A stretch of DNA of 64,000 nt, taken from Plantago major (taxonomy: Eukaryota; Streptophyta; Magnoliopsida; Lamiales; Plantaginaceae). Below the pieces are notes generated by a model that ran no database searches, was not told the DNA's origin, and worked only from the letters and a program-made list of their open reading frames with translations. The DNA lies in the NCBI GenBank assembly GCA_026545765.1, contig JAIFAC010000207.1:82282-146281 (forward strand), written 5' to 3'. The stretch's first letter is position 1, and each line of letters starts with the position of its first letter. Positions 20,471 through 32,039 of this stretch are shown here, one piece after another. A program made the translations under genes and the position numbers.

Positions 20471-20967
20471 ACTCTTTCAAAGATTCTTTTAAATTCGATG
20501 AAGAAAAGAGTAATAACTCTTACGATGATTGAGATACTTCTAATAGTACTAATAGTCTTGAGGAAGAGAACTTAAAAGTTCTTGATCAAGAATCGGTAAT
20601 ATCGATTCGGTCGAGTATGAACCTTGTATTCTTGGACAACCTTGTATCAAGAAACAAGAAAACAGAATGACGATAAATTCTTTAATAAAGAATTTTATAA
20701 TATTCTATCTCAGTTTCAAGGAACTGATTTAAATGTCTTAGATGGTAATAATATTATCGAGTTTCTAAAGACAATTAAAGATCATGAGTTACGATCTAAG
20801 ATAATAGATCAGATGGATAATATTCCAAGTACTTCTTCAACTCTGCCAGAACCAATGGTTCCTCCGGAGGATTTTCAAAAGATGAGCCTTACTCGATGAC
20901 GAAGTTTATAAACTTCTAAAAGCGAGAAGAATGAGTTGAATCTCCAACTTCTACTCATGATTTAGAG
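20471..20967 (+). pseudogene. Viral polyprotein linker, plus copy
   Basis: Low-complexity, Asp/Glu/Lys/Asn-rich broken frames lie between the coat and protease regions, with NNIIEFLKTIKDHE and TSSTLPEPMVPPEDFQ visible at 20750-20890. I recognise no domain. The segment belongs to the polyprotein by position. Confidence 0.45.
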
Positions 20968-21903
20968 ATGGAAGTTGAAAATCTCAAAAAAGAGATTCAG
21001 TTTTTGAAAAAAGAAAATAAGTTAATAGACTATCGAGTTTCTAAACTTGAAAATTATAAAAAAGAGACTGATCAGTCTACCCAGTCTACTACTAGTGAAT
21101 CGAGTCAAAGTAAAAAGGCTCAATGTTTTGATTCACAAGTAGATGATAATTTTTTATCAACTTTAGAGATGGTTATATCCCAGAAATGGTATGTTAAAAT
21201 TACTTTGTTAATTGATAATTACTTTTCAAAAGATTTGACTGCTCTCATAGATAGTGGTGCAGATTTGAATGTTATACAGGAAGGTTTAATTCCTACAAAG
21301 TATTTTTATAAAACTACTCATACTCTCTCTCATGTTGGAGGAGAAAAATTAAATATAAAATATAAGCTTCCTAAAGCTTTTATCTGGATTGATAAAAACT
21401 GTATTCAAACCAGTTTTTTACTAACAAAGGATATTTCTAATCAAGTAATACTTGGTACACCTTTTATTTCAAAAATTTATCCTTTTACCCATGTGGATAA
21501 TTCTGGTATTACTGGAACTTTTCAAGGTGGGAAAATTCATTTAAATTTTATTACAAAACCATTTCATAGAATGTTACATGAAATGTATGATCATCTGACT
21601 TTAAAGAAAAACCAGATGAATTTCTTAAAACAAGAAATAAACTCTTTGACTATTGAAGAAAAACTTCAAAATCCCAAATTACAAGGGAAGATTAGATTGA
21701 TTGAAAATCAACTTTCTCTAGAAATTTGTAATGACCATCCTAATGCTTTATGGAATAGAAAGAAGCATGTGGCCAGTCTTCCTTATGAAGAAGATTTTGA
21801 TGAAAAAAGAATTCCGACAAAGGCAAGACCTTGTCAAATGAATTCAGAGTATTTAGAACTCTGTAAAAAGGAAATTGATTCTTTATTGCAAAAGATGCGA
21901 TAA
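20968..21903 (+). pseudogene. Viral aspartic protease and protease-RT connection, plus copy
   Basis: A 311-codon open stretch begins with a coiled-coil-like EVENLKKEIQFLKKENKL. The retropepsin follows: catalytic DSG at 21250-21258 within ALIDSGADLNVI, then ILGTPFISKIYPF. After that come a Leu/Lys-rich connection (MNFLKQEINSLTIEEKLQNP) and the lead-in to RT (IPTKARPCQMNSEYLELCKKEID). The active-site triplet is intact. The frame ends at a stop at 21901, just where RT should begin. Confidence 0.8.
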
Positions 21904-22432
21904 GCCCTTCTCAATCTCCTTGGTCTTGTCTGACCTTTTATGTTAATAAACATAGTGAACAGGAAAGAGGAGTTCCTAGATTAGTTATAAATTATAAACC
22001 CCTTAATAAGGTTTTAAAATGGATTAGGCATCCTATTCCGAATAAAAAAGATCTTTTAGAAAGACTTTATGATTCAATTTTATTTTCAAAATTTGACTTA
22101 AAGTCGGGGTTATTAGCAAGTTCAAATTGAACAAAGGATAGGTATAAAACGACCTTTAATGTTCCAATAGGACATTCTGAATGGAATGTAATGCCATTTG
22201 GTTTGAAAATGCTCCTTGAATTTGGAAAATTATGAATGATATTTTTACTCCTTATAGTGATTTTATATTAGTCTATATTGATGATATCCTAGTTTTCTCA
22301 AAGGATATTGAATCCCATTTCAAACATTTGGATATCTTAAAGAGAATAGTCATACAGAGTGGTTTAGTTATATCAAAACCAAAGATGTTTTTGTTTCAGA
22401 CAAAAATTAGATTTTTTGGGTCATTATATTGA
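21904..22432 (+). pseudogene. Viral reverse transcriptase, plus copy
   Basis: Motifs in order are SPWSCLTFYVNK, RLVINYKPLNKVL, HPIPNKKDLLERL, FSKFDLKSG, TFNVPIGHSEWNVMPFGLK and the catalytic YIDD at 22274-22285 (LVYIDDILVFSKDIESHFKHL). There is an in-frame stop near 22128, a deletion around the FGL-APS region near 22210, and a frame change near 22415. RT copies the viral pregenomic RNA; this copy is broken. Confidence 0.85.
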
Positions 22433-23045
22433 AAAAAGTAATATTATCCCAATAAATAGAAGCATTGATTTTGCTGACAAATTTCCTGATGAAATAACTA
22501 ATAAAACCCAGTTACAGAGGTTTTTAGGAAGTTTGAATTATATCTCTTCTCATTATAAAGATATAGCTCAAGATACTGCTATCTTATATGATAGACTTAA
22601 AAAGGATCCAAAGCCTTGGTCTGATCATCATACTCAGGTTGTTAGTAAATTAAAAGAAAAAGTGAAAACTTTGGCTTGTCTTATGTTGAGTAATCCCTCA
22701 TGGGATAAATCTGTTGAAACAGATGCTTTTAATATTGATTATGGGGGAATTCTTAAACAGATCGATCCTCATAATAAACAAGAATATCTTGTTAGGCTTT
22801 ATTCTGGAAAGTGGAATAATAATCAGAAAAACTACGCCACTATTGCTAAAGAAATATTTTCAACCATAAAATGTGTTTTAAAATTTCAAGATGGTTTATA
22901 TAATCAAAAAACAGATTATGATTCTGCAAAGATTATGTTTATTAAAAACTTTAAATATGAAGTTTTTAGACATATATTTGTAAAATGGAAAGATGATATC
23001 AGTCTCCCAGATTCTTTAATGTTTGAAGATATTATTGCAGGAATG
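22416..23045 (+). pseudogene. Viral RNase H and RT thumb, plus copy
   Basis: GHYIEKSNIIPINRSI and RFLGSLNYISSHYKDIAQDT are typical of the end of caulimovirid RT. RNase H follows: VETDAFNIDYGGIL has the first Asp, then NYATIAKEIFSTIKCVLKFQD the Glu-containing helix. A TDASD would be expected where TDAFN is read. The inverted copy keeps ETDASDIGYGG. The frame stays open to 23217, through the tandem repeat. Confidence 0.8.
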
Positions 23046-23084
23046 TACTTGCAAAGAAGAAATTCCTCCTCTGATAGAGGAAAA

Positions 23085-23217
23085 GGAAGTCAGGAAAGTG
23101 GATTAGATAAAGGAAAGCTTATAGCTTTACCATCACAAGGAAGTCAGGAAAGTGGATTAGATAAAGGAAAGCTTATAGCTTTACCATCACAAGATAAAGG
23201 AAAGCTTATAGCTTTCT
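23085..23217 (+). repeat. Short tandem repeats at the end of the RNase H frame
   Basis: A unit of 54 bases (18 codons, GSQESGLDKGKLIALPSQ) occurs twice in tandem, followed by a partial third (DKGKLIAF-stop). The inverted copy has a Gly/Arg/Ser-rich stretch here with only one KLIA motif (26504-26690), so the expansion is private to the plus copy. Confidence 0.85.
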
Positions 23218-23219
23218 AG

Positions 23220-24162
23220 TCACGAATCTGAGACTTATAGCTCAGAAGAGTACCAAGAATTTCTTGAGTACAAAAGAAAAAAGGGAAAATTCCCATCTTT
23301 TACTAATTCAGTAAAAGAAGAAAAAATTGATTATGTTAAAAACAAAAATCAAGAAGTAATACTTCTGCTTGAAATAAGAGATGTACAATGGGCAAGGGAA
23401 CTTTGGTCATCATGGTCTAAATATTTAGACAAAGATAAAGCATTATATGCTTCAGGACCTTATAAAATAAGATCCTTCTATGAAAGTATTCTTTGAAGCA
23501 GTCTTGTGAAATAAATTATTTCTCAAAGACACGAAAGAAGTTTATAACTTGAGAAAATTTATATTAAGAAGATTATATCTTACGAGGATTGAGATTTGAA
23601 CCATCCGGTGAAAGAATTTTACTATCATAACAACAAAATCCTATAAAATATAATTATTGGGATTATGTTGAAGCATTTAATAAAGTGCTACTATGTGATA
23701 ATGATCAACATAGAAAGAAATACTCGTGGTTGATAACCATTGGCGGTCACGATTTACATACAAAGCGGCAAAGAATACTGTTGGTTTATAACCTGGTGGA
23801 TGAATTTTGGAACTACGGAAGTTATACTTCCTAAAAACTTTTCAACTTTATTTTTAAGTTGGAAGAAGGTTACTCCTAAAAAGGATATTCCTCGAGAGTA
23901 TTACTCTTTATATTTCTTTATGGAATTTTTCATATCCTGGATTTGGGAATGGATACCTATTATCGGTTATACCGAAAATGAGATACCATGTATCAAAAAA
24001 TCTTCTTATACGAAGTTTTGGGAAAAAATGAATGAAGAGAACCCAAAAACCAAGCAATTATATTGTATTGACACTATAAATTTTATAGAAAAAAGAATTA
24101 GATTATATCAAGAGGACAGAAAAATGAAGGTCCAATATGCAGTTCGACGATTGCCAGAATGA
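23220..24162 (+). pseudogene. Trp-rich domain downstream of viral RNase H, plus copy, function unknown
   Basis: The first part, in broken frames, has WARELWSSWSKYLDK, ALYASGPYKIRSFYES. The second (23740-24160, 140 codons) has CWFITWWMNFGTTEVILPKNF, FFMEFFISWIWEWIPIIGYTENEIP, SSYTKFWEKM and QLYCIDTINFIEKRI. The inverted copy carries the same domain in the same place after RNase H (25619-26394), and a third fragment lies at 30178-30575. I cannot assign a function. It is conserved with viral sequence, not host. Confidence 0.6.
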
Positions 24163-24419
24163 TCAAGATACTGATCAAATTCTACAAGAAGTCTACATAG
24201 AAGACAAATTTGAAAAGAAGATGGAATCTTTCCACTATCAATTGATTATGATGACAAGACTAAAGATGATAATGATAGAAGACATATTACTAATACATAA
24301 CGTGACTTCTTTCATTCCACAAGAAGCCAAAGTGGCTAAAAGCCAAAGAAGGAAAAGAACGGAGCAAGATTAAAGAAGAAACAGATAGTGACATGTTTGG
24401 AATTAAATTCCAAATATAG

Positions 24420-25156
24420 TGACATATTTTAGCTCCTGAGAATCAAATTCTCTCTATAAATAAGAAGAAGGCAGAAGCTGGATACCCATCCATTGTATAC
24501 ACACCTAAGCCGAAACACTCTCCCTTCAGTTTTTAATTTTTAGTATTTGTAATTAAGTTTGAAGTTTGTGCTGGTGCTTGCAGACATCAATTTGTAAGTA
24601 CTCTTTTATTTTTATTTTTGTATTGTAATATATTTTTATATTAATGAAAATTAGCCTCATGATAGGCTAAACGTTTGGTTTAATGTTAAGGAGGTCTAAA
24701 TTATGTATTTACTATAACTTCGGCAAAAATGTTTCTTTGTTCATCGGTCACTATTCATGGTTACTATTCACGGCGGAATTATGAATTAATCTAAGACTTT
24801 TACTATTTACTAAGAATGAGACGGAGAAGGTTTTGTATTAATCGAGGCATGTTGATATATTACGATAGACATATGAAGGCCTTTGTTTGCCCTCTAAAGC
24901 CGAAAGAAATGGCGTCTACTGAAACATTTTTGTCTTTGATAATTATGTCTTGAGAAATATCTTGATATTGGCGATTTTATACAAATGTCGATCTGATGTC
25001 GTCTCTATCTTAGTCGGTGATGCGATGCGGATTAATGAAGTGATTCTAAAGTTTGAATATTGTGATATGAATAAATCAAAGCTTTGTGACCCGACGAGCG
25101 ACCCTTTGGTATCGAGCGTTTACGGTGAGGGCATGATTTAAGATTGAGTCTTAACA
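24420..25156 (+). promoter_or_regulatory. Viral promoter and leader, plus orientation, copy 1
   Basis: AGAATCAAATTCTCTC precedes TATAAATAAG (24455-24464), then AAACACTCTCCCTT, a long AT-rich leader, GCCTCATGATAGGC (a short inverted repeat) and further leader sequence. The same string of landmarks recurs at 32040-32760. A TATA box upstream of a long leader, placed after the last coding domain, fits the intergenic region of a circular pararetrovirus genome. I did not find a clear initiator-tRNA-Met primer site. Confidence 0.6.
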
Positions 25157-25199
25157 CGAACTCTTTCATGGCGCTAAAGTAAAACTGAAATGAAAAGTA

Positions 25200-25265
25200 T
25201 CCATGCTTTCTTCTTATTTATAGAGAATTTGATTCCCTAGGGCGATATCTGTCACCATCACAGAT
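25200..25265 (-). promoter_or_regulatory. Viral promoter, minus orientation (inverted junction)
   Basis: On the minus strand GGGAATCAAATTCTC is followed by TATAAATAAGAAGAAAGC and then ATGGATAC. This is the same promoter as at 24440-24490 but inverted, and it follows the minus-strand Trp-rich domain. The two inverted promoters lie about 750 bases apart, marking a tail-to-tail junction. Confidence 0.65.
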
Positions 25266-25618
25266 CTCTTTAATTCTCCATCGTTACTTTTCTTTTGGCT
25301 ATTAGCTCTTTATGCAGAATGCTTTTGCCCACTTGTCATTAATCGGTATTATTGGGTGATTTTTACGCTACCACTATTCTTTGTAGAAGATTCTTCCTTA
25401 TCTTTACTCTTCTGTTTAAGAGTTCCTTTGAGTATTTTAAAAACGTCTTCTATTGAGACTTCTTCCTGATTTGGATCTTGAGCATCTTGATATTCTGACT
25501 GCTGCCGATACCATTGATGTGCGATTTTCGATTGAGTTTCTCCATCAAAACCATAGAAGATCCTTCTTCATTTCTTCTATATATGCTTCTATGAACATTT
25601 CTCTTGCTATCTTTCATG

Positions 25619-26394
25619 CTAAACTTCTTTTGATTTGATCAAGAACTCTTCTTTTACATCACGTCTTTTATTTTCTTGGTACAATTTTATTCTTTTTTCT
25701 ATAAGATTAATAGTATCAATGCAATATAATTGCCTAGTTTCTGGGTTACTCTTATTCATTTTATCCCAGAACTTCGTATAAGAAGATCTTTTGATAGATG
25801 GTATCTCACTTTCGGTATAACCGATAATAGGTACCAATTTCCAAATCCATGGTATGGAAAATTCCATAAAGAAATATAAATCATATCGATCTGAAGGAAT
25901 ATCCTTCTTTGGATTAACATCTATCCAAACAGAATATAATTCTGTAAAATTCTGAGGGAGTATTACTCTGGTGGTTCCAAAATATTTCCACCAATTAAGA
26001 AACCAATTTGGTATCTCTTGCTCATAAGCTTCACTACTGATTTTTATGAACCAGGAGTGTTTCTTTTTATCATTTTCATATAAAAGCACTTTATTAAATG
26101 CTTCAACATAATCCCAATAATTAAATTTTATGGGACTTCTGTTATGGGGTAATAAAATTCCCTTTCTCGCAATGGAGCAATTCCCCATTCTTCGGAAGAT
26201 ATAATCTTCTTAATATAAATCTTACTGAAGTTATAAACTTCTTTTTGAACTCCTGAGAAATGTGATATTTCACATGACCCTGTGTTTAAAAGAATACTTT
26301 CATAAAAGTATCTTGTTTTATAAGTCCCCAAAGCATATGATGCTTTGTCAAGATATCTGGACATTAAAGTCCATGGGTTATTTACCCATCTCAT
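25619..26394 (-). pseudogene. Trp-rich domain downstream of viral RNase H, minus copy
   Basis: Minus-strand codons give WVNNPWTLMSRYLDKASYALG (26394 downward), then a 189-codon frame (26188-25619) with SWFIKISSEAYEQEIPNWF, NWWKYFGTTRVILPQNF, FFMEFSIPWIWKLVPIIGYTES and RQLYCIDTINLIEKRIKLYQEN. It is more complete than the plus copy. A frame change near 26150 separates the two parts. The length of the open frame suggests this was a real protein region of the virus; its role is unknown. Confidence 0.6.
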
Positions 26395-26503
26395 ATCTCT
26401 TGTTTCAATCAGAAGTATGACTTCTTGATTTTACATTTTCAAATAGTGCTTTATTTTCTTGAGACTCTTGTTACGCTATTATTTTAGCAAAGAGAATTTT
26501 TCC

Positions 26504-26690
26504 TTATTCTTTTGTACTTTCGAAATTCTTGGTACTCTTACGAGCTTTCGACTTCATGTTTTGTGATGGCAAATTCATAGCTATAAGCTTTCTCTGCCCT
26601 TGAGAGAGGACTCTTTGAGATCCTCTTCCTCGTCCTCCTGCCTCTATAAGAGGAAGAGCCTCTTCCTTGCAAGTACATTCCTGCAACAAT
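26504..26690 (-). pseudogene. Viral linker after RNase H, minus copy
   Basis: The minus strand reads a Cys-rich start (LQECTCKEEALPLIEAGG) and a Gly/Arg/Ser stretch ending KARKSTKNFESTKE. It corresponds to the repeat region of the plus copy (23041-23280), without the 54-base tandem expansion. Confidence 0.5.
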
Positions 26691-27115
26691 CATGAAATAT
26701 ATTCTCGTGTCAGAAAATCTGGAAGACTATTGTCTTCTCCTTTTTTATAGACAATTTCAAAATCAAAAGGAGCTAAATGAGCTTGCCATCTTGCAAACAT
26801 TTGCTTAGAAACATCGTGTTTAAAATCTTTGTTAAACATGAACTTTGCAGAATTACAATATGTCTTTATAATAAATTTTTGATTATATGAATCATCTTGA
26901 AATTTTAAGACACATTTGACAATTGAAAGTATCTCTTTAGCAATTGTAGCATAATTTTTACATTTGTTATTCCATTTGCGAATAAAGCGAACAAGATATT
27001 CTTGTTTATTATGAGGATCAATTTGTTTAAGAATTCCTCCATAACCTATATCGGAAGCATCTGTTTCATGATTTATCCCATGAGGATTACTCGACATAAG
27101 ACAAATGAAGTTTTT
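26690..27115 (-). pseudogene. Viral RNase H, minus copy
   Basis: A 135-codon minus-strand frame (27097-26690) contains ETDASDIGYGGILKQID with the first catalytic Asp, YATIAKEILSIVKCVLKFQD with the Glu helix, and the C-terminal WQAHLAPFDFEIVYKKGEDNSLPDFLTRE with the last Asp. This domain is intact and more complete than the plus copy, which lacks the C-terminal part through an internal deletion (IFVKWKDDISLPD). Confidence 0.85.
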
Positions 27116-27960
27116 ACCTTTTCTTTTAATTTCCTAACTGAGTATGATGATCGGACCGAGCTTTGGATCCTTTAAGTCTATCATATAAGATAGCAGTATC
27201 TTGAGCTATGTCTTTATAATAGGAAGAGATATAATTCAAACTTCCTAAAAACCTCTGTAACTGGGTTTTATTAGTTATTTCATCAGAAAATTTGTCAGCA
27301 AAATCAATGCTTCTATTTATTGGGATAATATTACTTTTTCAATATAATGACCCGAAAATCTAATTTTATGCGAAACAAAAACATCTTTGGTTTGATATAA
27401 CTAAACCACTCTGTATGACTATTTTCTTTAAGATATCGAATGTTTAAAATGGGATTCAATATCCTTTGAGAAAACTAGGATATCATCAATATAGACTAAT
27501 ATAAAATCACTATAAGGAGTAAAAATATCATTCATAATTTTACGAAATTGAAGGAGCATTTTCAAACCAAATGGCATTACATTCCATTAAGTAATGTCTA
27601 TTGGAACATTAAAGGTATTTATACCTATCCTTTTGTTCAATTTGAACTTGCCGATATCGACTTTAAGTCAAATTTTGAACATAAATTGAATCATAAAGTC
27701 TTTCTAAAAGATCTTTTTATTGAATAGGATGCCTAATCCATTTTAAAACCTTATTAAGGGTTTATAATTTATAACTAATCTAGGAACTCCTCTTTCACAT
27801 TCACTATGTTTATTAACATAAAAGGCGTACAAGACCAAGGAGATTGAGAAGGGCTTATCGGACCTTTTGCAATAAAGAATCAATTTCCTTTTTACGAGTT
27901 CTAAATACTACGAATTCATTTGACAAGGTCTTGCCTTTGTCGAATTCTTTTCATCAAAAT
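27116..27960 (-). pseudogene. Viral reverse transcriptase, minus copy
   Basis: Broken minus-strand frames contain GVPRLVINYKPL (about 27790-27750), TFNVPI, WNVMPFGLK and LVYIDDILVFSKDIESHFKH, with YIDD complementary to about 27483-27494. Several one- and two-base indels relative to the plus copy break the frame at different places, so the two copies decayed or were mis-read independently. Confidence 0.8.
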
Positions 27961-28690
27961 CTTCTTCATAAGGAAGGTGACCACATGCTTCTTTCTATTC
28001 CATAAAGCATTAGGATGGTCATTACAAATTTCTAGAAAGTTGATTTTCAATCAATCTAATCTTCCCTTGTAATTTGGGATTTTGAAGTTTTCTTCAATAG
28101 TCGAAGAGTTTATTTCTTGTTTTAAGAAATTCATCGGTTTTCTTTAAAGTCGGATGATCTTACATTTCGATGTAACATTCTATGAAATGGTTTTGTAAAT
28201 TTTAGTAAAAGATAAATTGAAATTTGATTTAGAAGAAATATGAAAAATTTTTGAAACAAGATCTTTTAATCCTTTGAGATCTTCGATAGGTTATTACTCT
28301 TTCTTCATCGAAATTAAGAGTTTCAACTCCTCTCGTCATGAGTAAGTTGGAGATTATTTGAAGTTTATAAACTTCATCGTGTCGAGTTTTCTTTTTACAA
28401 CATCATGAAGAGTTGTAAGTTTCATATCTTTAAATTTTTCGATTTAAGAACTTTTCAAGTTCTTTCATGGATTTAATTTAAAATACGCTTTATTTGAGAA
28501 GGTGGTTGAATATTAGGGCGAAGCGAGAATCCTGTTCCTTTTCCTTTTCTTTTGAAGGAATGTTAGAATTTAAAGAAAGATTAGGGTTAATAGTTTTTCA
28601 AAACCAATTCCACCCTTTACGGCAAAAGTTAAATGTTCTCGAGAACATTTATAAGCAATTAGTATAATTACATTGTTCAATCATCTGTTA
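27961..28690 (-). pseudogene. Protease-RT connection remnant; coat and most of protease missing, minus copy
   Basis: The minus strand keeps FLKTRNKLF and LQNPKLQGKIRLIENQLS, matching the connection at 21615-21720 of the plus copy, and then less recognisable broken text. I find neither the coat core (GWWDNYL type) nor the protease DSG, so a deletion of more than 1 kb lies between the movement segment and RT. Confidence 0.55.
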
Positions 28691-28699
28691 ATTTGTTTC

Positions 28700-30177
28700 T
28701 GAGTTCTTTGGTGAGTTTCATCTTCGGTAGTTTTTGCAAAAGCTAAAACTATGATTTCCTTTTTCAATTTGAAAAGGCATTGCGGAGGATAGACTTGTTG
28801 TAAATTCCTCCGTAATACCGAAAGTTTATAATTTCTTTCTAATCTTGAAATATATGTTGTTCACATATTTAGAAACAAACCATGGAACAAAAGGAATTGG
28901 ATTGTGTTTTTCACAATCTTTATAAATTCATTTTGAATAGAAGTTTTCTACATTGAAGAGAAGTTTGTAAAAAACCAATTTTAAAAGGTTCCCATACAGG
29001 TAAATTGAATTAGTTTAATCTTTTTGCTGGCCCAGGAGGCAAGCAGGCTAAAATCAATTTATTTGAATTCATTAATAACGAAATTCCATTTCTAATGCGA
29101 TTATATACATACATTGGAGTATATGTAACTCCTTTGACAACATTATCAAAATCTTTATTTATTGAAGTTCATCAATATGATCTTACGGAATTGTTTCAAA
29201 AGATTTTGTATTACCTTTTTAGCGAAATTAGAGCATCCTTGATAGAGTATCGACTACATAATCGATAGGTGATATAAAGATCTTAAGAAGAAGACTTAGT
29301 AAGTCTTGAAGAAGATCCTATAAAATGGTTGTTAGTTTCAAGCGCATTTTTACCAAACCTTGGGAGTTTGGATAACATCTATTAAATTATTTTGAATAAC
29401 GGGTTGGAGTTGTGAAGTGACTGTTTAATTGTCGATTTTTAGGAAAATCTATTTCTTCCCATTTAATAGATCTCTGAGTAGTAATTTTAGATTTGCTAAA
29501 ATTAGTCTCAATTAAAATAGTTTCATTTAAAGGTTTATCAATCCTTGACGTGAGGATTTAAAAGTAACAAGGTTTATAATAAATCCTGTAGCAAATACAG
29601 ATTGTTTGTGTACCAGAAATATAATTATAACCATTAGTTTTATAATTAAATGTTTAAGAATCTAAAAAATTAATATAAGATAAATACAATTGTAAATTAG
29701 GATAAATATCAAAATAAAAGCTGGACCATGGGCTAAACTAGGCTGTATAATTCCGATTAAAGGATTTTTCCGGTAAATTTACACTCCATCTCTAGAAGCG
29801 ACTATAAAAGCTCTGAGTAGTCCTTCTTCTAAGGTTAAAGGTTTAAAAGCAATTTGCACTAAACGATATGTAAAAATTTGTAAAGGTTTTATAAAGCGGC
29901 AATATCTTTCTCACTTAGTAATTTGATCACTAATTCATCATTATCAAGTGAGGCGATTCTTGATAGTTTTGACTACTTGTTTTTAAACAATTTTTTCAAA
30001 GTACCTAGCTGGTAAATAACCTTGAGGCTCGATTCTTGGAATCGTCCATTTATTTAATAAATCTAAATTAAGGAATATCAAATTCCTCACTTCTCTTTAT
30101 TTTAACGATGTCTTTTTCCTTCTTATCATGTTTATCATGATCATAAAATAGTTAAATGTTAAGGCTCGATCTTACGG
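28700..30177 (-). pseudogene. Viral movement-protein-like segment, copy 1
   Basis: Minus-strand broken frames show, in viral order from 30170 down, a Lys-rich start, LDLLNKWTIPRIEPQGYL, a segment with QIAFKPLTLEEGLLRAF (about 29870-29815), RSIKWEEIDFPKN (about 29470-29430) and WFVSKYV further down. This order resembles the N-terminal movement-protein part of caulimovirid polyproteins. Stops are frequent, so no product is expected. The segment is duplicated at 30575-32032. Confidence 0.55.
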
Positions 30178-30575
30178 TGGTTCGAAAATATTTCCCCGAT
30201 TAAGAAACCAATTTGGTATCTCTTGCTCATAAGCTTCCTTCTGATTTTTATGAACGAGGTGTTTCTTTTTATCATTTTCATATAAAAAGCACTTTATTAA
30301 ATGCTTGACATAATCCCGATAATTAAATTTATGGGACTTACATTATGAGGGTAATAAAATTCCTTTCTGTAATGGGCAATTCCCATTCTTGGAGAATATA
30401 ATCTTCTTAATATAAATCTTCTTGAAGTTATAAACTTCTTTTGAACTCACTGAAATGTGATATTTCACATGACCACATGTTTAAAAAATACTTTCATAAA
30501 AGTATCTTGTTTTATAAGTCCCCAAGCGTATGATGCTTTGTCGAAGATATATCTGGACATTAAAGTCCATGGGTT
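30178..30575 (-). pseudogene. Fragment of the Trp-rich domain between two movement segments
   Basis: This 400-base stretch matches 25972-26372 nearly base for base with small indels. It lies between two copies of the movement-protein-like segment, so it marks the join of a head-to-tail duplication of viral DNA. Confidence 0.7.
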
Positions 30576-32032
30576 AAGTTCCATCTTCGGTAGTTTTGAA
30601 AAGCTTTAGGAAACTATGATTTCCCTTTTCAATTTGAAAAGGCATTGCGGAGGATAGACTTTGTGTAAATTCCTCCACACATCGAGTTTATAATTTCTTT
30701 CTAATCTTTAAAATATATTGTTCCACATATTTAGAAACAAACCATGGAACAAAAAGGAATTGGAGTATTGTGTTTTCACAATCTTTATAAAATTCATTTT
30801 GAATAGAAGTTTTTCTCTGTTGAAGAAGTTTGTAAAAAACAATTTTTAAAGGTTCCCATGCGGTAAATTGAATTAGTTTTAATCTTTTGCCTAGCGAGGA
30901 GGCGAGGGCTAAAATCAATTTGGTTGGAATTCATTAATAGCGAAATTCCATTTACGATGCGGTTATATCTCATACATTGGAGTATGTAACTCCTTTGACA
31001 ACATTATCAAAATCTTTTATTTATTCGAAGTTCATCAATATGATCTTACGGAATTGTTTCAAAAGATTTTTGTATTACGCTTTTAGCAGGAATTAGAGCA
31101 TCCTTGATGAATTATCAACTACATAATCGATAGGTGATATAAAAGATCTTAAAGAAGAAGACTTAGTAAGTCTTGAAGAAGATCTATAAAATCGTTGTTA
31201 GTTCAGCGCATTTTACCAAACCTTGGGAGTTTGGATAACATCTGATAAATTATTTTGAATAACGAGGTTGTGAAAGTGCGGCTGTTTAATTGTCAATTTT
31301 GAGGAAAATCTATTTCTTCCCATTTAATAGATCTCTGAGTAGTAATTTTAGATTTGCTAAATTAGTCTCAATTAAAATAGTTTCATTTAAAGGTTTATCA
31401 ACCCTTTGACAATGAGGATTTAAAGTAAACAAGGTTTATAATAAATCACCTTAAATCTGATTGTTTACGTATTAGGAAATATAATTATAACCATTAGTTT
31501 TAACATTTAATGTTAAAGAATCTAAAATATTAATATCAAATAAAGACAATTGTAAATTCGGATAAATATCAAAATAAAGCTGGACCATGGGCTAAACTTA
31601 GACTGTATAATTCGATTAAAGATTTTTCGGTCTAAGTTTACGCCATCTCTAGAGCGACTATAAAGCTCTCGGTGATCCTTCTAAGGTTAAAGGTTTAAAA
31701 GCAATTTGACTAAACGATATGTAAAAATTTGTAAAGGTTTTTATAAGCAGTAATATCTTTCTCACTTAGTAATTTGATTACTAATTCATCATTATCAAGT
31801 GAGATGAGTTCTTGATAGTTTAACTACGTGTTTTTAAATGATTTTCAAAAGTACCTAACTGGTAAATAACCTTAGGCTCGATTCTTAGAATCGTCCATTT
31901 ATTTAATAAATCTAAATTTTTGGGAATATCAAATTCCTCACTTCTACTGTTTTTAACAGTATCTTTCCTTCTTATCATGTTTATCATGATCATAAAACAG
32001 TTAGTGTTAAGACTACGATCTTAAATCATGCC
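30576..32032 (-). pseudogene. Viral movement-protein-like segment, copy 2
   Basis: It is a direct repeat of 28700-30177, from the stretch beginning CATCTTCGGTAGTTTT at about 30582 to the one ending TTATCATGTTTATCATGATC at about 31995. The best open minus-strand frame is 30918-30688 (76 codons, containing LIQFTAWEPLKIVF and FLFVPWFVSKYV). At its upstream end (32032-32000) the leader end is still joined to the movement start in viral order. Confidence 0.55.
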
Positions 32033-32039
32033 TATCGAC

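Noticed and set aside
23085-23217. CRISPR-like direct repeats.
   Set aside because: The repeats are contiguous, in frame and without unique spacers, and this is a plant genome.
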